Counted from the first letter of the stretch, positions 44,181 through 52,407 are shown. The stretch: DNA of 64,000 nt from Bradyrhizobium elkanii WSM2783 (GCF_000472865.1 NZ_AXAP01000045.1:1-64000), one strand, 5' to 3'. Notes: generated from the sequence alone by a model not told the origin. A program made the numbers and translations.

Positions 44181-44351
44181 TCACCCGTCGTTCTGCTTAG
44201 GAAATGGCTCTTGTGTCTTCCGGCCGAGGAACGTGTCAGGCACCGACTGCCGCAGCAGTTCAAGCGACTGGCGCAACCGTTGGCGCGTCAGCTCGATTGT
44301 TTGACGGAAATATCGTTCGCGCGACAAACGAGACGGCGTGCACTGATCCAT
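44181..44351 (-). CDS. Small basic helical protein with anti-SD leader (56 aa)
   Basis: 56 residues: MDQCTPSRLSRERYFRQTIE, then LTRQRLRQSLELLRQSVPDT and FLGRKTQEPFPK. The pattern of a long amphipathic helix with LRQS repeats recurs in small Bradyrhizobium proteins. GGGAGAGC lies 3 nt before the ATG and pairs with the upstream GCGCTCCCGCC of the conserved leader. Too short to appear in ordinary long-frame searches. Function unknown. Confidence 0.65.
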   Translation of the reverse strand: MDQCTPSRLSRERYFRQTIELTRQRLRQSLELLRQSVPDTFLGRKTQEPFPKQNDG

Positions 44352-44353
44352 GA

Positions 44354-44415
44354 AGCTCTCCCTTGCTGTGCAGGCGGGAGCGCGACAGGTCTCTCAGCCA
44401 CCGACGCCTACGGGC
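44354..44415 (-). promoter_or_regulatory. Conserved leader copy A: hairpin over the ribosome site
   Basis: Transcript sense: TGAGAGACC, then GCGCTCCCGCC (44383-44373), 10 nt, GGGAGAGC (44362-44355), TTC, ATG at 44351. CTCCC can pair with the GGGAG that serves as the Shine-Dalgarno. Same design at five other sites. Confidence 0.6.
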
Positions 44416-44525
44416 GGAGCCTGGGCCGGTGATGCGGAACAACAATCGCAGGGATCTTTGGTTCAAAGTGGAACTTAGGCGTGCGGAACCGACATTAATC
44501 CATGTGAGTTATAGGGGCATGTCCG

Positions 44526-44762
44526 ATGACCAAGGTGCCAGCGAAAAAGCTATTGGCCCGCGCCGCCGCAGCTATCGAGGAGGCCGAGCGGCTGACTGCC
44601 GAAAACCAGGCGTGGCAGGCCGAAATTATTTACAACCTGAGGCGGAGGTCCGCTCGGACGACGTTCCATCCGCACAGCCTGAAGCTCTGTTCGCCGCGGG
44701 ATTTTCCTGAGAAGAAGCGACCCGATCAGCCGGTCCCAGCTGAGAGCGCTCCGCGCGAATGA
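44526..44762 (+). CDS. Small coiled-coil hypothetical protein
   Basis: 78 residues. MTKVPAKKLLARAAAAIEEA and ERLTAENQAWQAEI form a convincing amphipathic coil. AGGGG lies upstream of the ATG at 44526. The last half overlaps a credible gene on the other strand (44626-44892), so its true end is uncertain. Function unknown. Confidence 0.5.
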   Translation: MTKVPAKKLLARAAAAIEEAERLTAENQAWQAEIIYNLRRRSARTTFHPHSLKLCSPRDFPEKKRPDQPVPAESAPRE

Positions 44763-44892
44763 TGCGCACTGTTGCCCTCACACGGGCCGCATTCATGCGC
44801 GCTTTCTGAAGGTTTTCGCGAGCCTGTTCCCGGGTTATCCGGCATTCGCGGATGGCTCGGTCGGCTCGTCTGAGTAACGGATCATCGCACAT
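44626..44892 (-). CDS. Small helical hypothetical protein, antisense to its neighbour
   Basis: 88 residues from ATG 44892: MCDDPLLRRADRAIRECRIT, REQARENLQKARMNAARVRA and TVRIIRAERSQLG, an arginine-rich helix, then a serine-rich tail. The helical part looks coding; the tail overlaps the plus-strand gene at 44526-44762 by about 137 bp. One or both may be shorter in reality. Confidence 0.45.
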   Translation of the reverse strand: MCDDPLLRRADRAIRECRITREQARENLQKARMNAARVRATVRIIRAERSQLGPADRVASSQENPAANRASGCADGTSSERTSASGCK

Positions 44893-45071
44893 CAGCACTG
44901 CGAAAGCACAGCGCCCCGCATCGTTCCAAAACCGATTCGACACGACCAGAGCCGATGGGAACCGGCGGCCTGCAGGCAGACGAAGCGACCGATGAATAAC
45001 TGAGCTTCGGCGGACGTCGAGCCAAGACGCCTTCAATGCATCTTCTGCCGCAGTTTCTCAATGAATTCGCG

Positions 45072-45338
45072 CTACTCCTCAATGTCCTCGCCTACCATCT
45101 TCCTAAGGTCCTTTGGCTTTTGCTCGCGAACTCTCTTATTGGAGGACTTCGGAATTTCCTTGCCCTTGGCATCAATCTCACGGCTGGCCGGTCGTGATTG
45201 ATTTAGCACAAGGCCCAGGTCCGTTTTCCCAATGCGTCCCGGCCGAACATCGGCATGGGGTCGAATTCGGGCAGCCAGAGCAGGATGCAGATCAATCACA
45301 CGAAACCTGCGGGACGGTTGAGGTGTCCGCCGAGACAT
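45072..45338 (-). CDS. Small basic hypothetical protein
   Basis: 88 residues from MSRRTPQPSRRFRVIDLHPA. The C-terminal part (EIDAKGKEIPKSSNKRV, DLRKMVGEDIEE) is hydrophilic. No family recognised and no clear ribosome site. The opposite strand is open in this stretch too, so a chance frame is possible. Confidence 0.3.
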   Translation of the reverse strand: MSRRTPQPSRRFRVIDLHPALAARIRPHADVRPGRIGKTDLGLVLNQSRPASREIDAKGKEIPKSSNKRVREQKPKDLRKMVGEDIEE

Positions 45339-45414
45339 CGCCAACACGGAAAGGTGTCCCTCAGCGCGCGGCGGATCTTTTGCGATCAGTGCTGGACGGG
45401 CCACAATTTGCGAA

Positions 45415-45594
45415 TCATCCGATGAGCCAGCGCCCCAAATGGATATCGAACTTGACCAAGCCTTCCTCTCGCATTTTCAATAGAAGCGATTGGCACGTCT
45501 CCTCATTCACGACATTAGCACGTTTCATGACTTCGTAGACTTTGAGCGGCTTCTCACGGAGCGCGTTCAGGATATTTTCGCGATCATTCAGCAT
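45415..45594 (-). CDS. Small winged-helix-like protein (59 aa)
   Basis: 59 residues: MLNDRENILNALREKPLKVY, EVMKRANVVNEETCQSLLLK and MREEGLVKFDIHLGRWLIG. The layout helix-helix-recognition helix-wing is that of a minimal winged-helix domain (compare GntR/MarR-like HTHs), without an effector domain. AGGA lies upstream of the ATG at 45594. It lies 28 bp after the 68-residue gene at 45623, so they may form one operon. Possible small transcription regulator. Confidence 0.55.
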   Translation of the reverse strand: MLNDRENILNALREKPLKVYEVMKRANVVNEETCQSLLLKMREEGLVKFDIHLGRWLIG

Positions 45595-45622
45595 AGCCGG
45601 AGTCCTACAGTCACTAAGGAGA

Positions 45623-45829
45623 TCATTGAGGATAAGAAAGCTGGTCTTCCGTCACTACCCGCTCGATATTCTCGGTCTTGCTTTTTATCCGGTATCTAAG
45701 CCGTCCGTCTGCCTCGACAGGCATATGCCGAACGACGGTGTAAATCATCGAAGAATTAGTTGCGGAACGACGTTGTGGTCCTTGGGGCTGATGGTGAACG
45801 TCGTCATTTAGCTCATAGGCGTGTGACAT
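45623..45829 (-). CDS. Small conserved hypothetical protein
   Basis: 68 residues. MSHAYELNDDVHHQPQGPQ precedes MIYTVVRHMPVEADGRLRYR and IKSKTENIERVVTEDQLSY. The YRIKSKTENIERVV core is typical of a short Bradyrhizobium family of unknown function. AGGGGAAGAC lies before the ATG at 45829. Possibly co-transcribed with the winged-helix gene downstream. Confidence 0.7.
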   Translation of the reverse strand: MSHAYELNDDVHHQPQGPQRRSATNSSMIYTVVRHMPVEADGRLRYRIKSKTENIERVVTEDQLSYPQ

Positions 45830-46167
45830 ATGTCTTCCCCTAAGATTTGCGGCTGCTGTGCCGTACGGTGATCCACTATTGCGGCTTCAGCGAGGCCGCA
45901 CCTAACCCGTTGGACGTCCGCCCGAGGTTACAGGCGAAGCAGTAAGATTGCCCTGATCCGCCAGAGGGCGGGAGATCGTCCGCCGTTATAGGAGCCATCC
46001 AAGCGTGCACATAAGCGGCCCGGCTCGGTTAACCTCCCGGTCTGTGGTCCAGGTGATCTTGTTAACGTACGATGCTATTCAAGGCTGTTTGTTATTCTCG
46101 TTGGCGCCCCGATCGGTCACTTCTCGAACTTGAGCCCCAACTCGCCAGCCAGTGAATGGCGTCACGA
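45830..46167. other. Intergenic region, no gene seen
   Basis: About 340 bp. Short frames without ribosome sites on both strands. No repeat or terminator recognised with confidence. Confidence 0.4.
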
Positions 46168-46479
46168 TCATGTCTTCCTTCCGGGCCGATCCACTCGGAC
46201 GTCTTGAAACTCTTCCGGCCCTTTGAGGAGGCGTCGCTTGCGGCTGGCCCGGGTGTGCTGACTGGCCGTGAGATCGGCCATCTCGTCGATGGTTTCACCG
46301 GCCATTGTGCGGGCGCGCTGTTTCTGCCCTTCGTTCCTGGAACGGCGCTTCGTCTTCACCGTCAGTCCCAGCTGGACCAAGCGCCGGACGGCCTCTGGTA
46401 GCGACGGTCTGTCAGGCTGGTTCTCTGCCCACTTTACGATAGAGGCTTGCAACAACGACGGTGCCCGAAATCCCATCAT
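46168..46479 (-). CDS. Small RHH-like conserved hypothetical protein
   Basis: 103 residues. MMGFRAPSLLQASIVKWAEN, QPDRPSLPEAVRRLVQLGLT form a ribbon-helix-helix-like start (strand, then two helices with the EAVRRLVQLGL repeat). It ends with ASRKRRLLKGPEEFQDVRVD. The same layout recurs as a Rhizobiales small protein, often called hypothetical. Probably DNA-binding. No toxin gene is adjacent. Confidence 0.7.
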   Translation of the reverse strand: MMGFRAPSLLQASIVKWAENQPDRPSLPEAVRRLVQLGLTVKTKRRSRNEGQKQRARTMAGETIDEMADLTASQHTRASRKRRLLKGPEEFQDVRVDRPGRKT

Positions 46480-46935
46480 GGGATCTTGGACAGCGGATGG
46501 CCGAGGGCGTTTTTGTCATTTAGCCCTTATCGACATGTGCGAACATAGTTTGACCTAAAAGCAAGCCAAGGGAAAGCGCGAAGTTCGCCGCTGCTGAAAG
46601 GCTAAATACCGTGTTCCAATTGGCCCCGTTCCGATTGCGAGCCTCCTCGTGATCTGATCGGGCTAACGATCAACCGTTAGAGCGGATCCACCCGAATTCC
46701 CGTTCTCGAGGGTCTCTCCGCGGACCTCGCGTTCAAAGCCCGCCATCTGGCCGCAAAACATTCCCTTGCGGTTCGACTGCAATGTAACTATGTGTTGAAT
46801 ATTCGAGTTTTCGGCCGAACGACTTGGCCTCGTCGCGAATAGCGCGCCTGACTGACGACCCTCCTCCCAGATCTCGAGTTAACCGATCGCGCTTGGCGCG
46901 GTCTCAAATACACGCACATCGAAGGACGATCTCCC
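46480..46935. other. Long upstream region of the cold-shock gene
   Basis: No gene recognised. The last 200 bp should contain the csp promoter and the long 5' leader typical of cold-shock genes. I could not identify a cold-box with confidence. Confidence 0.4.
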
Positions 46936-47145
46936 ATGACAACGGGAACAGTGAAGTGGTTCAACAACCAAAAGGGTTTCGGCTTTATTCAGCCGGATCA
47001 GGGCAGCCAGGATGTCTTCGTTCATATCAGCGCGGTCGAACGTGCAGGCCTGAGCACTCTCAATGAGGGGCAGAAGGTTTCTTTCGAGATCGTCGCAGAC
47101 CGCCGGACCGGCAAATCTGCGGCGGAAAATCTGCGCGCGGAATAA
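46936..47145 (+). CDS. Cold-shock domain protein CspA family
   Basis: 69 residues. The cold-shock domain is complete: TGTVKWFNNQKGFGFIQPD (RNP1 KGFGFI) and DVFVHISAVERAG (RNP2 VFVHIS). It binds single-stranded RNA/DNA and melts mRNA structure. A terminator follows at 47206-47244. The next gene is a fatty-acid desaturase, also a cold-adaptation function. Confidence 0.96.
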   Translation: MTTGTVKWFNNQKGFGFIQPDQGSQDVFVHISAVERAGLSTLNEGQKVSFEIVADRRTGKSAAENLRAE

Positions 47146-47205
47146 ACTTCCGCGCTCGCTGCCGATGCTTTGACCACGGATGTACTGGCAAAGTTTCTGG
47201 TAAAG

Positions 47206-47244
47206 ACCCCGCCGTTTGGTGTGCCAGCAGCGGGGTTGCTTTTT
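47206..47244 (+). terminator. Rho-independent terminator after csp
   Basis: ACCCCGC (47206-47212) pairs with GCGGGGT (47230-47236) across a loop with inner pairing (TGG/CCA), followed by TGCTTTTTG. Lies about 60 bp after the csp stop. Confidence 0.7.
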
Positions 47245-47338
47245 GTCGAGCGACTGAGGGGACTCTCCAGGTGATTTGGCCAACCTTTTAGGCCATCCTT
47301 TGCATACGTCCGACAAGAAGCGATTGGGACTTGTTGAT

Positions 47339-48505
47339 ATGTCGAAGATCGACGTCGACGAACAGCATGATGATATTGTCTACCCGTCAGTTCTTCCATT
47401 TGCTTTGATCCATCTGGGATGCGCCGCGGCGTTCTGGTCCGGCATTACTTGGCAGGCGGCCGTTCTCGGTGTAGCGATCTATTGGCTGCGGATGTTCGCG
47501 ATCGGTGCCGGCTATCATCGGTACTTCTCGCACCGGTCATATTCCACCAGCAGACTGTTTCAATTCATCCTTGCGGCGCTCGCTCAGAGCAGCGTCCAAA
47601 AGAGCATTCTGTGGTGGGCGGCCAAGCACAGGCATCATCATTTGCATTCCGATACTTATCGAGATGTGCATTCGCCCCGGCATAAAGGTTTCGTATACAG
47701 CCACGTTGGCTGGATTTTCGCGCGACAACACGATACGACTGATCTGGTGAAGGTTGCGGATCTCGCATCGTTTCCCGAATTAAGATGGTTGCACAAATTT
47801 GAGGTCTTGCCTGCAATAGCACTCGCCGCCTGCTGTTTTCTCGTCGCGGGATGGTCAGGGCTGGTGGTTGGATTCTTGTGGAGCACGGTGCTGCTTTATC
47901 ACGTAACCTTCTCCATCAACTCCCTCGCGCATGTTCACGGACGTAAGCGGTACGTAACCGGGGATGATTCTCGCAACAATTGGCTGCTGGCGCTGCTTAC
48001 GATGGGTGAAGGTTGGCACAACAATCATCACGCCTACCAAAGCAGCGTTCGCCAAGGCTTTCGTTGGTGGGAGGTTGATATGACCTTCTACATCTTAAAG
48101 GCGCTATCTCTCCTGGGTATCGTCTGGAACTTAAAGGCGCCGCCCGAGCAGGTGAGGCGTAACGAACATCGGCTCGGAGCGAGGGTCATCAATCGAGCGG
48201 CCGAGGACCTTGTTAAACGTTTCAACCCTGAGCGTATGGCGCTTGCTATTACATCAGCGATGCACTCATCCGAACTGTCCGCCCTGCGGGAAGCGATTAA
48301 CAAAGCAAACTGTCATGGCGCCGACGCGCTGCCGGCCGTTCATCTGAACAGGATGCCCACTCGCAACGAGTTGCTCGACCGGGCGCAGGCCATGTTCGCC
48401 CGTACCCACTCTTTGGACGAAATCGTCGACCGAGCGTATCACCTTCTCCTTGAATCTGTGGGCTCGCATTTGGCCGCGTCTCTTCTTCGATCACAAACGG
48501 GCTAA
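47339..48505 (+). CDS. Acyl-CoA / acyl-lipid delta-9-type fatty acid desaturase
   Basis: About 388 residues. The three histidine boxes of a membrane diiron desaturase are complete: HRYFSH, HRHHH and HNNHH (in GEGWHNNHHAYQ). Several hydrophobic helices surround them. The last 120 residues (RAAEDLVKRFNPERM onward) form a helical tail not needed for activity. It introduces a double bond into membrane acyl chains. The ATG at 47339 is preferred to an upstream TTG at 47276. Located just after csp, consistent with cold or membrane adaptation. Confidence 0.88.
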   Translation: MSKIDVDEQHDDIVYPSVLPFALIHLGCAAAFWSGITWQAAVLGVAIYWLRMFAIGAGYHRYFSHRSYSTSRLFQFILAALAQSSVQKSILWWAAKHRHHHLHSDTYRDVHSPRHKGFVYSHVGWIFARQHDTTDLVKVADLASFPELRWLHKFEVLPAIALAACCFLVAGWSGLVVGFLWSTVLLYHVTFSINSLAHVHGRKRYVTGDDSRNNWLLALLTMGEGWHNNHHAYQSSVRQGFRWWEVDMTFYILKALSLLGIVWNLKAPPEQVRRNEHRLGARVINRAAEDLVKRFNPERMALAITSAMHSSELSALREAINKANCHGADALPAVHLNRMPTRNELLDRAQAMFARTHSLDEIVDRAYHLLLESVGSHLAASLLRSQTG

Positions 48506-49396
48506 CGTTCGCGCAACGACGTAGCACGAACGCTCCGGCGTGAAGTCGACCAGCCGAAGAACTGATGGCCTACGTGCCGCGTCTAAGCCCGCCCATCGGC
48601 ACCGAAGGCGCCGAAGGATGAGGCCGAGATGCTCGCCCTTCACGAGGCCCGTGCGGCCGCCTGAACAAACCAATTGAAAGCCGAAACGAGGAGATCGAAG
48701 CAACAGAAGCATCGAGCAGGCCGAAGGTTGGCCGCGCAGATTGATGCCATTAAATCGTTTCTGCCACCCGCGCGTTCATATGACGAGCGGGGGCGCGAGC
48801 GCGGACACATCATCCTTGCTGAAATCGGAAATGATCCGCAGCCTGCGGATCATTGACGCCGCATTCTTAAATCTCGGACAGCGCAAAAAGAAGCCTTGTG
48901 CTCTAGAGGAAAGCGCATACCTTATCGTCATTCGATTAGCTGTGTGCCTTGTTGTTGGTCCAACCTGGGCCCTTTCCAGAGACATCGTCGGATTGCATTT
49001 GTGGAATTGGGCGGCTCCAAGCGAACTGCGCGTTTGCGTTTCGGAGAATATGGCTACAGGTACAGGGGCATAGCGCGATCGAGCGGGCCGGAATTCGTGG
49101 ACTCGCCCACGGTTAGCGGATGAAGTTCTAGGTCAGGATCGACCGGAAGTTCGGCCCGGTCCAGCACCGAGAACTCTTGCCCTGGCATAAGCAGCTTTCG
49201 TCACTCCACGGATGTACTGGAATGACTGTGCGGCCGGCGCGATACCGGGATTGAGCGGGCTTTTGCGCGAGGGGCAATCTGTCCCTTGAACTTGGATCGT
49301 TAGTCGAGCGGGATCTACTGCGAAGGAGTCGTTGCCGCGCTTCAGCTGCCACGATCTTCAGCCAATCTGGCCCTGCAACTCTGAAGGAGCACAACT
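48506..49396. other. Long low-density stretch; contains a perfect palindrome
   Basis: Almost 900 bp without a convincing gene. Short frames such as the one ending LHEARAAA near 48661 may be decayed gene ends. It contains the 25-nt palindrome at 48830-48854. The promoter and leader of rpsU must lie at its 3' end. Confidence 0.45.
48830..48854. repeat. Perfect 12+12 palindrome in non-coding DNA
   Basis: AATGATCCGCAG (48830-48841) and CTGCGGATCATT (48843-48854) with a single-base centre. No T-tract follows on either strand. Could be a dimer-binding site or a stable RNA hairpin. Confidence 0.6.
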
Positions 49397-49684
49397 TTGC
49401 AGGTAATCGTTCGCGATAACAATGTCGACCAAGCGCTTCGCGTTCTCAAGAAGAAGATGCAGCGCGAGGGCGTGTTCAGGGAAATGAAGCGCCGTCGTTC
49501 TTACGAAAAGCCCTCGGAGAAAAGGACCAGAGAGAAATCTGACGCCGTCCGCCGTGCCCGTAAGCTTGCTCGGAAACAGGCCATCCGCGACGGACTCATC
49601 GCCGCGCCGCCTAAAAGGGAGAAAGTCTTGATCAAGCGTGCGCAAATGCTGCCCGCCACTACTCGTGGCACACGGGAGACCTAA
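49397..49684 (+). CDS. rpsU: 30S ribosomal protein bS21
   Basis: 95 residues, with the bS21 core MQVIVRDNNVDQALRVLKKK and REMKRRRSYEKPSEKRTREK, then a longer alphaproteobacterial tail (AVRRARKLARKQAIRDGLI). It binds the 30S platform and assists initiation. The start is a TTG at 49397 with AAGGAG 8 nt upstream, unusual for a ribosomal gene. Rhizobia carry more than one rpsU, so this may be a condition-specific copy. Confidence 0.93.
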   Translation: MQVIVRDNNVDQALRVLKKKMQREGVFREMKRRRSYEKPSEKRTREKSDAVRRARKLARKQAIRDGLIAAPPKREKVLIKRAQMLPATTRGTRET

Positions 49685-49818
49685 CAAGCCGCGGGAGGCG
49701 GATCGTCGTCCGCGCGGTATTCGCAATACTCCGCGTAACGCCGCCTTGTGGGGCCGAGAAGCTATGATGACGGGGAACCGAGGAAGGGCGTTCGGATGCT
49801 AAAGATCAGGAACACGCC

Positions 49819-50112
49819 ATGAAATTAAACGAAGCACAGATAACCAAAACCCTGTCTCAGTTTCCAGCGCAGGTGCTTGCTGAGGATCATCCAGCAGTTG
49901 CACAATTTCGCGAATTGTTCGGGCAGCATACTTTCTTTCTCGACCCCACGGGGTTGCATGTTTTGGAGTTGCTCGAAGTTCCTGGGATGGAGGCTGAGGA
50001 AGGAGAGCTAATAAGTCTCGCAGATTGGAGCGACGCGAGCTTTACAAAGTTGACGACACATCGGCCCGAACCCACCGGCGTCGTCGTTCGCTTGAAAGAA
50101 GTTCAACACTGA
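49819..50112 (+). CDS. Conserved hypothetical protein (97 aa)
   Basis: 97 residues: MKLNEAQITKTLSQFPAQVL, FFLDPTGLHVLELLEVPGME and LADWSDASFTKLTTHRPEPTG. Acidic and soluble. Looks genuine by codon use and by the AGGAACACG site before the ATG. Same strand as rpsU, 134 bp downstream. No function recognised. Confidence 0.7.
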   Translation: MKLNEAQITKTLSQFPAQVLAEDHPAVAQFRELFGQHTFFLDPTGLHVLELLEVPGMEAEEGELISLADWSDASFTKLTTHRPEPTGVVVRLKEVQH

Positions 50113-50512
50113 GAGGGCTCTAAGGGCAAGTTTCCGCGTCTGGGATCGGCTCCGCGCGGTTACCGATCTCTGGTCACCGTCTCTCACGTGTGCTCCTGTT
50201 TCGGCGTCAGCGTGCATTAGGTTGTGGAAGGCGCCTCTGCGAGCATCCAAAACGGAAAGGTACCTGAACGGGAGTTATGGGTTGACGGGCGGGCGTTCAC
50301 CGCCGACAGGGAGCTATTGTGAAAAGATAACTCCCTGTTTTCCAATAGTGCGTCGATCGAGTTGTGGCTAGATAGCCACCTCAACCATAATCGACGGGTA
50401 ACCCCGATCAACGCGAGCAGTGCAACAGTATCTTTTGTTGCTTCCCGGGGAATTACTGTTGTATTGCACGGGATAAAGGCGCATCCCCCGACTACGGTTT
50501 CGCGGCCGTTTT
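50113..50512. other. Intergenic region with hairpin
   Basis: No gene recognised in this 400-bp stretch. The 290-codon frame on the minus strand (50217-51089) has no family match and crosses the leader element and terminator hairpins. The hairpin at 50306-50343 is listed separately. Confidence 0.5.
50306..50343 (+). terminator. Terminator-like hairpin downstream of the 97-aa gene
   Basis: ACAGGGAG (50306-50313) and CTCCCTGT (50331-50338), with matching TA/TA pairs inside, followed by TTTCC. On the plus strand it could terminate the transcript from 49819. The spacer between 50113 and 50305 holds no gene. Confidence 0.5.
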
Positions 50513-50564
50513 CGGTGATGAGAACGCCGGTTGCGCTCCCGCCAAGTCCTCGATTGGATGGAGC
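50513..50564 (+). promoter_or_regulatory. Conserved leader copy E: hairpin over the ribosome site
   Basis: TGATGAGAACGCCGGTT, then GCGCTCCCGCC (50533-50543), 16 nt, GGAGC (50560-50564) and ATG at 50574. Nearly identical over 31 nt to copy B upstream of the gene at 53003, although the two lie on opposite strands. Confidence 0.55.
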
Positions 50565-50573
50565 CGCTCGGGC

Positions 50574-50663
50574 ATGGCACGCCATCGCCTTCAACAACGG
50601 TGCCATCAGGACGTGAAGCAACTCATCGCTGACGTGCTGCGGCAGTTGAACATAAGCGCGTAG
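50574..50663 (+). CDS. Micro-ORF behind leader E (29 aa)
   Basis: 29 residues: MARHRLQQRCHQDVKQLIAD and VLRQLNISA, one amphipathic helix. GGAGC lies 9 nt before the ATG. It was accepted because its leader matches those of better-supported small genes; on its own the frame would be ignored. An overlapping ATG at 50558 gives an unrelated 24-residue peptide. Confidence 0.4.
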   Translation: MARHRLQQRCHQDVKQLIADVLRQLNISA

Positions 50664-50764
50664 GCTCAGGACATCGCCGCCTGGGCGAACCATTCCGCCG
50701 ATCAAGTGAGATCGTGCACTTTCTTGAGTGCTGCCCAATATCGCAGACGGGTCATTGAACAAGC

Positions 50765-50801
50765 AAAATGGCCTCAGTGCGCGCGCATCTGAGGCCATTT
50801 T
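50765..50801. terminator. Bidirectional terminator-like palindrome
   Basis: AAAATGGCCTCAG and CTGAGGCCATTTT (13-bp arms) enclose TGCGCGCGCA, which can itself pair. T-runs on both strands make it work in either direction. It lies 100 bp after the micro-ORF at 50574. Confidence 0.75.
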
Positions 50802-51091
50802 GAGACCTCCCGCCGGGCATTGGGCAAAATGTCGACCGGTCGGTGGCTTAGCGTTCGGGGATAGGATCGCCGTTTGCTGAGGACCAAGACCAGCCCAGGT
50901 GAATCGTTCCGTCCAATCTGAAATATTTAGCGTCCTGATCGCACCGCGCGAATGGCGCGCGGCCGCCTCTGTTTTGACCCTTGAATCGCTGTGTAACCAC
51001 GAATTCGGCAACCGAACACGAATTAACTGGCTATTTGGTTCGATCGGGATCCATATAGCTTCCATCACCGCCGCATCACGGGCATCCACCG
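50802..51091. other. Intergenic stretch before leader F
   Basis: Between the bidirectional terminator and the zinc-ribbon gene leader. No gene; it must contain the promoter for the 51138 gene. Confidence 0.4.
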
Positions 51092-51131
51092 GTGAGAGAG
51101 AGTGTTGCGCTCCCGCTTATTCGAGGGGAGG
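51092..51131 (+). promoter_or_regulatory. Conserved leader copy F: hairpin over the ribosome site
   Basis: TGAGAGAGAGTGTT, then GCGCTCCCGC (51107-51116), 9 nt, GGGAGG (51126-51131) and ATG at 51138. CTCCC/GGGAG pairing would sequester the Shine-Dalgarno sequence. Confidence 0.55.
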
Positions 51132-51137
51132 CGTCAT

Positions 51138-51383
51138 ATGCCCCAATCTCAACACATGTCGTCCGCCATTCCGCCGGTTGCATTTGGGCGCCCTGCCTGT
51201 CCGAAGTGCAAGGCCGAGATGATGCTTACCAGCATCGAGCCAGCATGCCCAGGCGTCGACTTGCATACGTTTGAATGTGCTGTCTGCAATCACGTAGTTA
51301 CGGCCCTGGCCGCGTATGAAGATCCCATGAAGTCCAAGGCTCTTGGACGCTGGCTTCTAGGCGATTTGCACTCGCCGACGTAG
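51138..51383 (+). CDS. Small zinc-ribbon-like protein (81 aa)
   Basis: 81 residues. Two CxxC pairs, CPKC (about 31-34) and CAVC (about 47-50), within GRPACPKCKAEMMLTSIEPA and FECAVCNHVVTALA form a zinc ribbon. The layout is common in small rhizobial proteins of unknown role. GGGAGG 7 nt before the ATG is masked by the leader hairpin. Confidence 0.7.
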   Translation: MPQSQHMSSAIPPVAFGRPACPKCKAEMMLTSIEPACPGVDLHTFECAVCNHVVTALAAYEDPMKSKALGRWLLGDLHSPT

Positions 51384-51486
51384 TTAAGTGTAAACACAAA
51401 AGGGCAAATTAGGCCGCTCCCGGGAAACTCCGATGCGACTTTCGACCCCAAAACTGCGTAGTGAGCAAACGCAAAGGAGGAGGGAA

Positions 51487-51684
51487 ATGAGGAATTACAC
51501 ATACGAACGGAAGATGCCCACCGTGGCCGAGCGTGAGGCACGAAAGGCCTTCAAGGAGGCGGACGTCAAGGTAGCGATGGCCGAGTATGAACGCACTCAA
51601 AAGGCGTTCCATGCAAACCACGAGCGGTTAAAGGCGGAGCGATTGGCTCGCGAGGCCGAAGCAGCGCGGAAGCTCAAAACCTGA
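51487..51684 (+). CDS. Small highly charged coiled-coil protein
   Basis: 65 residues: MRNYTYERKMPTVAEREARK, AFKEADVKVAMAEYERTQKA and LKAERLAREAEAARKLKT. Almost entirely alpha-helical with E/K/R. GGAGGAGGG lies before the ATG at 51487. Unknown function; could be a small RNA- or DNA-associated protein. Confidence 0.6.
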   Translation: MRNYTYERKMPTVAEREARKAFKEADVKVAMAEYERTQKAFHANHERLKAERLAREAEAARKLKT

Positions 51685-52006
51685 TCGGAGGCTTTCGGTC
51701 AAATCTGAGTAGCTCCTCGAACCTGTTAAGCTGAAATATCTTGCCGTACTCGTCGGTGATCTGCACCTGCCATTCGGCCCAAACTAGGGTGCGACCGCTT
51801 TGACCCCTGCGCCGATCACTTCCGGTCTACCCCGATGAGCGGACCTTTTCAGACTCGGTCTGCTAGTCTCAAAAGGCCCAGAAGCGGACATGGCGATAGT
51901 CAGATCAGCGCCACACCTGTTCCTCTCGGGAAGGGCGGTGGGAGCTCAGCAGCAGTACCTGTGCTTTAGTCGACCTTGGGACAAGGCTCCCAGAAGGTTT
52001 GCAAGG
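51685..52006. other. Intergenic region with a possible gene remnant
   Basis: On the minus strand a stop-terminated frame (51674-51790) reads VWAEWQVQITDEYGKIFQLN and RFEELLRFDRKPP, which looks coding but has no start. It is probably the end of a decayed small gene. Otherwise no gene. The 245-codon frame on the plus strand is a shadow. Confidence 0.4.
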
Positions 52007-52114
52007 TCAAGCACGATGCTTGCTGTCGTGGCGGCCGGTCCACCAATAGATGATGCCGACCGCGGCAACGATCAGAAACGGGAGCGCGTAGGTATAGACG
52101 TCAAGGACGGTCAT
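52007..52114 (-). CDS. Tiny membrane protein (35 aa)
   Basis: 35 residues: MTVLDVYTYALPFLIVAAVG and IIYWWTGRHDSKHRA. One membrane helix with a positively charged tail. GGGAG lies upstream of the ATG at 52114. Clusters with two other tiny membrane proteins; role unknown. Confidence 0.55.
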   Translation of the reverse strand: MTVLDVYTYALPFLIVAAVGIIYWWTGRHDSKHRA

Positions 52115-52407
52115 TCGCGGAGTCTCCCGAGGATGCGTCTCGCGGCAAAATGTAGGGCTAAAGTCGCGAAAAGCCAACTGAGGCTCAAGACTTCAACAGG
52201 GCAACTGGAGGAGCGGGGGACGTCGCCGGGAGGCCTTCCCCGGTTTGGGGGCAAAATCCAAGCGCCGCCGAAGTACCCAGTTGGCCGCGACCCATTCCGC
52301 CACGATGCTAGGACGCCAGATCGGCGCGACGACCACAGCATCGTAGGAGAAACGCACCGATCTTCAAGTGGAGATTATAGGGTGATGAAATGTTCGTCGA
52401 CTATGGA

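Noticed and set aside
50217..51089. 290-codon frame on the minus strand
   Set aside because: No family match, unusual composition, and it runs through a strong bidirectional terminator and the leader element of the small gene at 50574.
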